A DNA stretch of 11,132 bases from Candidatus Woesearchaeota archaeon. Its GTDB lineage: Archaea > Nanobdellota > Nanobdellia > Woesearchaeales > UBA11576. The first letter of the stretch is position 1. Each line of letters starts with the position of its first letter. The notes under the pieces are model-generated. The model was not told the DNA's origin. It worked only from the letters and a program-made list of their open reading frames with translations, and did no database searches. Location of the stretch: assembly GCA_016219765.1 (NCBI GenBank), contig JACRKM010000046.1, forward strand, positions 1 to 11,132, given 5' to 3'. This document shows, one piece after another, positions 1 through 5,627 of the stretch. Made by a program: the position numbers and the translations under genes.

Positions 1-6
1 AACTTT

Positions 7-22
7 CCAATAAGTTTATATA
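7..22 (+). promoter_or_regulatory. Archaeal BRE/TATA promoter for the OmpA-like gene
   Basis: TTTATATA at 15-22 is a near-ideal archaeal TATA box. The A-rich stretch CCAATAAG just upstream (7-14) fits a TFB recognition element. Transcription would start at about 43-47, which leaves a leader of about 130 nt before the ATG at 178. The start site is inferred from the usual spacing, not observed. Confidence 0.65.
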
Positions 23-44
23 CCCCTTATTTTCTTCAAGAACC

Positions 45-177
45 AATCTGGAGTAGTTTTGGCTCTTTATGGCGTTGGTACAATAGCGCGTTGCACACAT
101 AGTGATCCAGAGCAAGTTCAGCTTGGTCGGAAATGTTTGTAATAAGACATTGAGGGCACATTCATTGAGGGGATTTC
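45..177 (+). other. Leader region of the OmpA-like gene
   Basis: Probable 5' untranslated leader between the inferred start site and the ATG. It contains a five-codon ORF (ATG at 69, stop at 84) and two direct copies of CATTGAGGG (148-156 and 163-171). The second copy forms GAGGGGAT at 167-174, a 7 of 8 match to the archaeal Shine-Dalgarno GAGGTGAT, 3 nt before the ATG at 178. This supports the chosen start. No convincing riboswitch fold is seen. Confidence 0.45.
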
Positions 178-2922
178 ATGGCAAGAAAAGGAAAAAAAGC
201 TCGAAGAAGTGATTCAAAAGTCTACGATAGATACTTTGATGCAGATGTGCCAAATGCACATTTAGACCTCGCATCGTGGATACTTTCGCCGATACTTTCT
301 TCAGAATCAGCTGATGGAACTCTTTCCTCGCAACGGGAGGCACATGGACACTCTGTAAGAGAGTTTGTATCTATTTCAGCAAGTGAGGAGCGTCTTTCAG
401 AGATCCTTGCAGCCATTGATATTATTGGTGATCTCGACAGTGAAAAAGTCTTTTCTTTGGCACACGAGTCTATGCCCGAAGTAACCCTTTCAAATGGAGA
501 ACTTCTCGCAGCATTAACGATTCCCGGCATTACATATATGAACCCTCTGCCGCAATATCCCATTGAGATCAATCTTATTCGGCGTTTTAATCCTGAAACA
601 TTCGAAAATTTCTTTTACGAAACAACTCCGCGGCAATTTGAGGAGTTCTCTCAGGCCGTGAAAGCATATATCGATGCGAAGGCGCAAGATCCAAACGCAC
701 ACATCACAGTTCCAGAACTTCCTGAAGGCGCAATACAAATTCCGCTCGGAACTGAAAATCCAGATTTGAAACTTTCACAGTATGTTATTGGAAAGGAGAC
801 AGAACTCTATCTGCGACGTCAAGATCTTAGCAACAAAATCAATAATGTGGAAGATTATTACACTGCAAAGGAACGCGAATCTCAAGGAGTGGAGACTGAG
901 CACAGCAAAGTGGACCGAATTTTTTATGCGCTTGAGGAAGGTCCTGCGCTTGTCAAAGAATTTGACAATCCAATCTACCTGCAGGATTTCCAGCCTTCCA
1001 AAAGATTTTACGAACGAGTCTACAAGAAATTAACTGGAGATGCTTCCCCGAGCATTCAACCGACTGCACACTTCGAACAACGTCGCGAGCTTTCATCTAC
1101 TATGCGCGACCAATACGCTGCTTCTGATGACATCGAGATAGGCCTGCACAGGAGAACTATTGCTGGCCTTGAAGAAGACGGTCTTGTATCGCGCGCGTCA
1201 ACCACGCTGGCGGGACTTGGAGAATTTCCCGGCGCGGAAGTACTACGCAGACGACAAATTGTTGTTGGACTAGGACGGACTCCTGCAATATGCATTTCTA
1301 CACGCGATTCTTCCCAAGAAAAAATCGCTGTTGCAGATGATACTGTTGAAAGATCTTTTGGTCTTATTTTCGGCATGGAAGAAGCGCGCGTTGCAGAAGA
1401 AGCACGCAGAATAAGGGAAAGTGACGCGGATGAGTCGCGACCGTACGTTTCTAAAGTCCCAACGCTTGCGCCCGCTTTCGGTGTTGCACCTGATGCAAAT
1501 GTTCCTTCACACGAATACGCTCAGCGATTCAGCACAGAATTCATGACAAATTCAACGGAAGCTGTTAGCGCGCAGCTGTTCGGCACAGATACTGACACTG
1601 GCGACAGTCCAACATTCATCGTCCGCCAAGGGGAATCCCAAGGGGAATCGAATGTTGCCGATGGAAGGTTAAGAGTGGGCGCTGTGGATGTGGATCCTGC
1701 CTTGAGAGAAGAGGAGGAGCCAATAATTGAGTTCAGAGAAGAATACTTATCTGAAGAAGAGGCTCGCGATTATCATTCTCTCTTATTACCTCCTGATGAT
1801 GAAACCATCATTGCCAGAGATGCTATTACAATAGACAGAGCACTACAAGACACTCCTATTCATCATGTTGAGACAGCGCCTCAACGAAATAGATCAGGAT
1901 CACGATCAGTGCTCTACAACGCACTTACAGCCGTAACCATTGCTTCATTTGGAATTGTTGCTGGAATGATTGCTGATGGTCATTCTGGTTCTCGCCAAGC
2001 ATCACAGCCGGTCCAGAATGCAACGGCGTCAATAATGCAACAAGCAACTGCGGTCTCACAACCAAACAAAACCCTGGACGACAAGATCATTGCAACGCCA
2101 GTTCTAAGGCCTGCATCGCCTGTCGTTAATGCTCCAAATATGAACGAAAGGCCAACGCTCGATGTTTTTTTCGCGTACAATTCAGCAGAAGCATTTGTTG
2201 ATACAGAAGGAAAACTAATCACGCGAGAAGAAGTCAAACGCAGAGTTAGCGAATTCGTAAGCAAAACAGGCAGCAGCACCATCTATGTCGATGGCTACAC
2301 CAGCATGGAAGGAAAGGAAAGCTATAACCAGGCGCTTTCGGTAAAGCGTGCAAAAACTATCGCCTCATTAGTGTGCGAAGCCAACAACGCAGCGAATGTC
2401 GATGTCCGCGGATTAGGAGAGACTGATAAATTTGGTGCAACAGTAACTTCTGAAGAAGCCAAAGGACTTGAAAACCTCACACTTGTACAACGTATCAACC
2501 ACGTAAAACTGCGTGAAGACAGGCGTGTTGTCATGAGCACTGAACCTTCAGCCGGAGATAACAAGACCGGCGCGCAGGTGTATGCCGGCAGCTGCAAAGG
2601 AATCCGAGCCGCTGCATCAGGAACTCCGTCACGAACCCAGACAATCAATCATGTTCCTCAGAAAAAAGTCGACGTTCAGACCGACGCGCAAGAAGGCCCA
2701 TTAAAATATGGTTCGCTTGAACAAAGAACTTATAACGCTCTAACGTCACTCACACCGCAAGATAGAGCACTCGTATCTTCCTTGCTCTCTGATCCCAACG
2801 AGAGCCTTGAAGAAGTTTCATCGTTCTTGGAAAGTTATTTGTCGTCAGTTTACAGCGTTACAGTCGGCGAAGCTGATATCGCAGCTTTGGCAAAGGTGTA
2901 CAAGCAGCCAGTCCAGAAGTAG
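178..2922 (+). CDS. Membrane-anchored protein with C-terminal OmpA-like domain
   Basis: A 914-residue protein. Residues 1-577 are hydrophilic, with a Lys/Arg-rich N-terminus and an acidic stretch around 500-545, and I do not recognise them. One hydrophobic helix at about 580-600 follows Arg-rich residues, so the long N-terminal part is predicted to be cytoplasmic and the C-terminal part outside. Residues about 658-790 read as an OmpA/MotB-like domain: an opening strand near LDVFFAYNS (661-669), GYTSMEG at 706-712, the helix signature NQALSVKRA at 717-725, GLGE at 745-748, and DRRVVM at 781-786. In the OmpA family an Asp after GxT and the Arg of the helix bind diaminopimelate of peptidoglycan. 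Here Arg724 is kept but the Asp position is Ser709. Only three cysteines are seen (372, 733, 806), two of them in the outer part. A tail of about 115 residues follows with no family assigned. The function is unknown; attachment to an envelope polymer or protein is inference. Confidence 0.85.
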   Translation: MARKGKKARRSDSKVYDRYFDADVPNAHLDLASWILSPILSSESADGTLSSQREAHGHSVREFVSISASEERLSEILAAIDIIGDLDSEKVFSLAHESMPEVTLSNGELLAALTIPGITYMNPLPQYPIEINLIRRFNPETFENFFYETTPRQFEEFSQAVKAYIDAKAQDPNAHITVPELPEGAIQIPLGTENPDLKLSQYVIGKETELYLRRQDLSNKINNVEDYYTAKERESQGVETEHSKVDRIFYALEEGPALVKEFDNPIYLQDFQPSKRFYERVYKKLTGDASPSIQPTAHFEQRRELSSTMRDQYAASDDIEIGLHRRTIAGLEEDGLVSRASTTLAGLGEFPGAEVLRRRQIVVGLGRTPAICISTRDSSQEKIAVADDTVERSFGLIFGMEEARVAEEARRIRESDADESRPYVSKVPTLAPAFGVAPDANVPSHEYAQRFSTEFMTNSTEAVSAQLFGTDTDTGDSPTFIVRQGESQGESNVADGRLRVGAVDVDPALREEEEPIIEFREEYLSEEEARDYHSLLLPPDDETIIARDAITIDRALQDTPIHHVETAPQRNRSGSRSVLYNALTAVTIASFGIVAGMIADGHSGSRQASQPVQNATASIMQQATAVSQPNKTLDDKIIATPVLRPASPVVNAPNMNERPTLDVFFAYNSAEAFVDTEGKLITREEVKRRVSEFVSKTGSSTIYVDGYTSMEGKESYNQALSVKRAKTIASLVCEANNAANVDVRGLGETDKFGATVTSEEAKGLENLTLVQRINHVKLREDRRVVMSTEPSAGDNKTGAQVYAGSCKGIRAAASGTPSRTQTINHVPQKKVDVQTDAQEGPLKYGSLEQRTYNALTSLTPQDRALVSSLLSDPNESLEEVSSFLESYLSSVYSVTVGEADIAALAKVYKQPVQK

Positions 2923-2949
2923 ATGAGATGGATTAAGATTTGCTTTTGG

Positions 2950-2971
2950 TTTTTTCATTCGTTAACTTTTT
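2950..2971 (+). terminator. T-rich terminator for the OmpA-like gene
   Basis: Runs of six T (2950-2955) and five T (2967-2971) lie 28-49 nt after the stop codon at 2922. Archaeal RNA polymerase often terminates on such U-rich tracts without a hairpin. The region also covers the 3' end of the convergent helicase gene. Confidence 0.4.
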
Positions 2972-3642
2972 CTCTCGTTCACGAAATCAATCTCCCCTTT
3001 GCAATAGACTCCTTTATGCAATTCTACCGGTCTCCACGTATCGTGCACCAAATTTGCGCCAAGCCACTGGGCAAGCTCGTGTTCATTACCGATAGTTGCG
3101 GAAAGGCCAACAATCTGTGCGCGGGGAACAATCTTCTTGAGAATGGTTAAAATGATTTCAAGCGTAGGTCCACGCGATGCATCGTTCAGTAGATGTATTT
3201 CATCGACGATCACGCAAGCCACTTCCTTCAACCAGGGTGTGTAATGTCTGATAAGGGAGTCAAGTTTTTCTGATGTGCAGATGATGAGATCGTAAGTATG
3301 AAGGTAAGGGTCTGCGGCATCAAGATCTCCAATCGAGAGCGCTATCTTTGCCAGGTGTCCATATTTTTTCTTGAACTCTTTATGTTTTTCTGATGCAAGA
3401 GATTTCAGTGGCACAATATAGACCGCTTTGCCTTTTTGATGCTGAATTGCGTGCAGAGCAGCCAATTCTGCAACAAGCGTCTTTCCTGATGCCGTTGGTG
3501 TGCATACAAGGATATTCTTACCTTGCAATAAACCTGCACCAATTGCCTTCTCCTGGCAGGGCCGAAGCGTCCTGATTCCGCCATTTTCCAGAACCTCATA
3601 CACTGCTTTTGGAATATCGTCTTTGATTTGTGAAAACTCCAT
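2962..3642 (-). CDS. Hel308-type DExH helicase, RecA1 domain only (truncated or split)
   Basis: Reads as the N-terminal third of a Ski2-like Hel308 DNA repair helicase, an enzyme that unwinds forked DNA. From the ATG at 3642 it has 226 residues: Q-motif-like LRPCQEKAI (26-34), Walker A TPTASGKT (48-55, Lys54), motif Ia PLKSLASEK (78-86), TSEKL (123-127), motif II DEIHLLND (147-154) and motif III SAT (181-183). It ends after WRPVELHKGVYCKGEIDF, where full-length relatives of about 700 residues enter RecA domain 2. The second RecA domain, winged helix and ratchet domain are absent, and only 39 nt separate the stop from the next gene. An upstream in-frame ATG would add 39 residues, but a TATA box 26 nt before 3642 favours this start. 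Either a decayed gene or one half of a split gene; all ATPase motifs are intact. Confidence 0.85.
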   Translation of the reverse strand: MEFSQIKDDIPKAVYEVLENGGIRTLRPCQEKAIGAGLLQGKNILVCTPTASGKTLVAELAALHAIQHQKGKAVYIVPLKSLASEKHKEFKKKYGHLAKIALSIGDLDAADPYLHTYDLIICTSEKLDSLIRHYTPWLKEVACVIVDEIHLLNDASRGPTLEIILTILKKIVPRAQIVGLSATIGNEHELAQWLGANLVHDTWRPVELHKGVYCKGEIDFVNERKS

Positions 3643-3664
3643 CGTTTTCGCGTTGCATATTACC

Positions 3665-3672
3665 ATTATAAA
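3665..3672 (-). promoter_or_regulatory. TATA box of the Hel308-type gene, leaderless type
   Basis: On the - strand this reads TTTATAAT and is centred 26-27 nt before the ATG at 3642, the spacing expected if transcription begins at the start codon. No Shine-Dalgarno is visible before that ATG, which agrees with a leaderless mRNA. Other AT-rich TATA-like words lie further upstream (about 3680-3695). Confidence 0.55.
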
Positions 3673-3708
3673 CGTTTCTATATACACTATATATGTGCAA
3701 TACTGTAG

Positions 3709-3734
3709 AATGTATTTGTAAAATGTATTTGTAA
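3709..3734. repeat. Perfect 13-bp tandem duplication upstream of the helicase gene
   Basis: AATGTATTTGTAA occurs twice without a gap (3709-3721 and 3722-3734), between the M14 peptidase stop and the helicase promoter. On the - strand each copy contains ACAAATAC, which also lies upstream of two other - strand genes. It may be slippage or a regulator site; I cannot tell which. Confidence 0.6.
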
Positions 3735-3767
3735 AAGAGACAGCTAAGTTCCAGGACAATTGCCCGG

Positions 3768-4673
3768 CTATTTTTGTTTGGCGACTAAATCAATAACGCC
3801 TTTGACCCAAAGCAGATTTACTTGCATTGCTTTGGTGATATCTGTTTCTCCTGTTGTTTCTACGGTAACGGCGTACTGTGCCCCAAGACGATAGAGAATA
3901 TCCTGCAGCGTTCCATCATGACGGTAGATGAAACCAGCATCATCTGAAAGGAGTCCGCGGTTGCTCACGGAATCACCTGTGAGAATGCTGCCTTGCGAAT
4001 CAACGCGGATGTTATAGCCTGAAGAAATTCTCGTGTTCCGCAACAGAGGCACTATCTTATCGACACGCTGTGCAATGGCAAGATATTCTTCTTTCCGATT
4101 AAAAATATAAGCATAGCTTCCAACATCCTGACGGAAAGTGTCCTGGTGGAGATCTACTATGCCGCTTATTTTTGAAAGAGGCAATCTTTTGAGATCTTCA
4201 TGGAGCAGACGCGTTTCTAATGGCAATTTGATTTGTAAGTCTCTATCCGATGACCAATAGAACGCAAGAAATTCATTCAATTCTCCCAGATCGTCGGTGA
4301 GATTGCCATTTGCCAGAAGATAGCGCAGAAAATCGTTATTAGGAGATTCATTTGCAGCATTGTACCTTGTTCTTCTGTCGAAGCCTGAGGGATTCACGCA
4401 GGGATAGATGCAAAGTCCGACGTCTTTTTGTAGTGCGTAGTCTGCGATCTCCTTAAAATGCTCAACGAAAGTTAGTGGTCCGGCAACTTCATCCCCATGA
4501 AAACCTGCTGATAAGATGATGGCGGGTTGTTTTTGGCTGGCAAGACGCACAAAAGAACACTCTTGATCATTATAACTGCCGAGCCCATAATAATGGATAG
4601 TATAGCCCTCTCTAGAAGCTTTTTCTACAATCTCTGAAAAATAACCACCGTATGAAATGCCAGCGTCAACCAT
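3768..4673 (-). CDS. M14-family zinc metallopeptidase (carboxypeptidase / AstE-AspA type fold)
   Basis: A 301-residue protein with the M14 layout. HGDE at 59-62 gives zinc ligands His59 and Glu62. NPSGFDRRTRYN at 94-105 supplies the substrate-binding Arg/Asn region. DLHQD at 174-178 gives the third zinc ligand His176, and VETTGE at 271-276 carries the likely catalytic Glu272. The family hydrolyses C-terminal amino acids from peptides or related amide bonds, as in succinylglutamate desuccinylase. Which substrate this one uses cannot be read from sequence. No signal peptide or membrane span is seen, so it is probably cytoplasmic. It is complete and is divergent from the C39-like peptidase across an intergenic region with a hairpin repeat. 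The start at 4673 is supported by an AT-rich TATA-like element about 28 nt upstream and lack of a Shine-Dalgarno, suggesting a leaderless message. The stop lies 125 nt before the helicase ATG. Confidence 0.88.
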   Translation of the reverse strand: MVDAGISYGGYFSEIVEKASREGYTIHYYGLGSYNDQECSFVRLASQKQPAIILSAGFHGDEVAGPLTFVEHFKEIADYALQKDVGLCIYPCVNPSGFDRRTRYNAANESPNNDFLRYLLANGNLTDDLGELNEFLAFYWSSDRDLQIKLPLETRLLHEDLKRLPLSKISGIVDLHQDTFRQDVGSYAYIFNRKEEYLAIAQRVDKIVPLLRNTRISSGYNIRVDSQGSILTGDSVSNRGLLSDDAGFIYRHDGTLQDILYRLGAQYAVTVETTGETDITKAMQVNLLWVKGVIDLVAKQK

Positions 4674-4695
4674 GGAGAGCGAGAACGCAATCTGG

Positions 4696-4707
4696 TATTA
4701 ATTAATT
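4696..4707 (-). promoter_or_regulatory. TATA-like element of the M14 peptidase gene
   Basis: AATTAATTAATA on the - strand is centred about 28 nt upstream of the ATG at 4673, which fits a leaderless or nearly leaderless transcript. The 15-mer GAGCTAAACAAATAC lies directly upstream (4709-4723, - strand) and recurs before the S27e gene. Confidence 0.45.
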
Positions 4708-4750
4708 TGTATTTGTTTAGCTCTTATGCTCACAGCGCCGCTCACGACGC

Positions 4751-4812
4751 ATAAGGGAGTGCCTCCCTTATCAACCCACATCAAGACGGGCATGAAGCCC
4801 GTCGAATAACGA
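4751..4812. repeat. Double-hairpin repeat, copy A
   Basis: First of two copies with an exact 77-bp offset; 55 of 62 positions match copy B. Hairpin 1 (4751-4771) has the 9-bp stem ATAAGGGAG / CTCCCTTAT and a 3-nt loop. Hairpin 2 (4785-4803) has the 7-bp stem GACGGGC / GCCCGTC and the loop ATGAA. A single-stranded CAACCCACAT lies between them. It resembles mobile palindromic (REP- or MITE-like) elements or a structured RNA. No transposase is present in the window. Confidence 0.85.
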
Positions 4813-4827
4813 CACGACGCTCGCCAC

Positions 4828-4889
4828 ATAAGGGAGTGCCTCCCTTATCAACCCACATTAGGGCAGGCATGAAGCCTGCCGAATCACGA
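4828..4889. repeat. Double-hairpin repeat, copy B
   Basis: Second copy. Hairpin 1 (4828-4848) is identical to that of copy A. Hairpin 2 (4862-4880) is GGCAGGC / GCCTGCC around the same ATGAA loop. Relative to copy A, two base pairs changed on both sides (A-T to G-C and G-C to A-T), so pairing is kept while sequence is not. A run of six T begins 14 nt after the stem, so use as a + strand terminator is possible but weakly supported. Confidence 0.85.
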
Positions 4890-4982
4890 TGAGTTTTTTG
4901 CCAGCTCGCAGGTCGGTGGCGGTGAGCGTGACGGCGGCGAAGCAAGGGAATTTCGCACCAACCTCCATGTGCTGGTAAGTTT

Positions 4983-4990
4983 TTTAAATA
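4983..4990 (+). promoter_or_regulatory. TATA box of the C39-like peptidase gene
   Basis: TTTAAATA is preceded by further T residues and centred about 35 nt upstream of the ATG at 5022. This implies a start site near 5010-5014 and a leader of about 10 nt at most. It also argues against the upstream in-frame TTG at 5001 as the start. Confidence 0.5.
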
Positions 4991-5021
4991 AGCGCCTTCT
5001 TTGTGGTTCTTTGTATCGCCC

Positions 5022-5624
5022 ATGGAACTGTACAAACAAACAACACCCTACACCTGTGCTGCAGCTTCGCTCATGATGGCCGTGCAGCACTTTAAACCAG
5101 CATATCCGCTAACACGTGAAAATGAATTTGAAGTTTGGCATCAGAGTGCAACGCTGCCGACCCGCGGCTCATCGATTTACGGGCTTGCACTTGTGGCGCA
5201 TCGTGAAGGAGTTCCTGTGCGCATCTTTGCAGAAGAACCGGAATACAAATTTCCGGGATACCGTTTCAAAGCGTACAAGAAAAAAGAGATTGAAGTTGCT
5301 GATTTCGCGTCGCACCTGCTCTATGAAAAAGTCAAGAAGAGCGGCATTCCTGTCGCCGAGAATGATTTCAGCGTCAACGACGTTAATAAATTTCTGTTGC
5401 AGAAGAAGGTCGTAGTATTGAGAGTCATCATTGGAATCTTACGTGGGACAAAAGTCAATAGAAGAAACCCGCATTACATCTCAATTTTTGCATACGAAAA
5501 CGGCCAATACACTATATTGGATCCTCGCAACGGCAAACGTGTTGTTTCTAAAGAAAAGCTTCAAGAAGCATTTGCTGCAGTGAAGGACTGCAAGCGCGAT
5601 CACCGAATGCTGGTGCTCGGATAA
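5022..5624 (+). CDS. C39-like papain-fold cysteine peptidase
   Basis: A 200-residue protein with the catalytic layout of the peptidase C39-like group. YKQTTPYTCAAASLMM (4-19) carries the oxyanion Gln6 and nucleophile Cys12. NPHYISIFAYENGQYTILDP (149-168) carries His151 and Asp168. The C39 family includes the leader-peptide proteases of bacteriocin exporters, but here there is no transporter domain and no membrane span, so it is a stand-alone, probably cytoplasmic enzyme. The Cys follows YT and is followed by Ala rather than the frequent Gly. The substrate is unknown. I use the ATG at 5022; an in-frame TTG at 5001 would add seven residues, but the TATA position disfavours it. It ends 3 nt from the stop of the convergent gpmI gene. 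Its divergent neighbour is another peptidase, but a shared pathway is only a guess. Confidence 0.8.
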   Translation: MELYKQTTPYTCAAASLMMAVQHFKPAYPLTRENEFEVWHQSATLPTRGSSIYGLALVAHREGVPVRIFAEEPEYKFPGYRFKAYKKKEIEVADFASHLLYEKVKKSGIPVAENDFSVNDVNKFLLQKKVVVLRVIIGILRGTKVNRRNPHYISIFAYENGQYTILDPRNGKRVVSKEKLQEAFAAVKDCKRDHRMLVLG

Positions 5625-5627
5625 CTT

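Larger units (their letters stand above)
4674..5021. other. Divergent intergenic region between the two peptidase genes
   Basis: This 348-nt stretch contains no convincing gene. It holds the - strand promoter of the M14 gene, a two-copy hairpin repeat (4751-4889), a run of six T at 4894-4899 a short way after the last hairpin, a GC-rich stretch of unknown role (about 4900-4975), and the + strand TATA box of the C39-like gene. The short reading frames crossing the repeat look accidental: they run through palindromes and match no recognisable protein. Confidence 0.7.

Noticed and set aside
2923..3150. A 75-codon + strand reading frame after the OmpA-like gene
   Set aside because: It lies antisense to the helicase coding region, which has clear motifs, and shows no family features of its own.
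3643..3759. Extended helicase start adding 39 N-terminal residues
   Set aside because: The extra residues come from AT-rich spacer that includes a tandem repeat and the TATA box. Hel308-like similarity begins at the ATG at 3642.
4751..4889. CRISPR array
   Set aside because: Only two copies, each made of two palindromes of a 62-bp unit with a 15-bp gap, and the copies differ at seven positions. No spacers of CRISPR size and no cas genes are present.
4862..4899. Intrinsic terminator formed by hairpin 2 of copy B and the T run
   Set aside because: The T run is 14 nt away from the stem, no + strand gene lies upstream to be terminated, and copy A has no T run. It is noted in the feature text but not called.
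5001..5021. TTG start for the C39-like peptidase
   Set aside because: It would lie only about 14 nt from the centre of the TATA box and adds seven residues outside the conserved peptidase start. The ATG at 5022 fits better.
4781..5090. Small - strand reading frames of 84 and 68 codons through the hairpin region
   Set aside because: They read through palindromic repeats and overlap the C39-like gene start. The composition is odd and no family is recognised, so they are treated as accidental.
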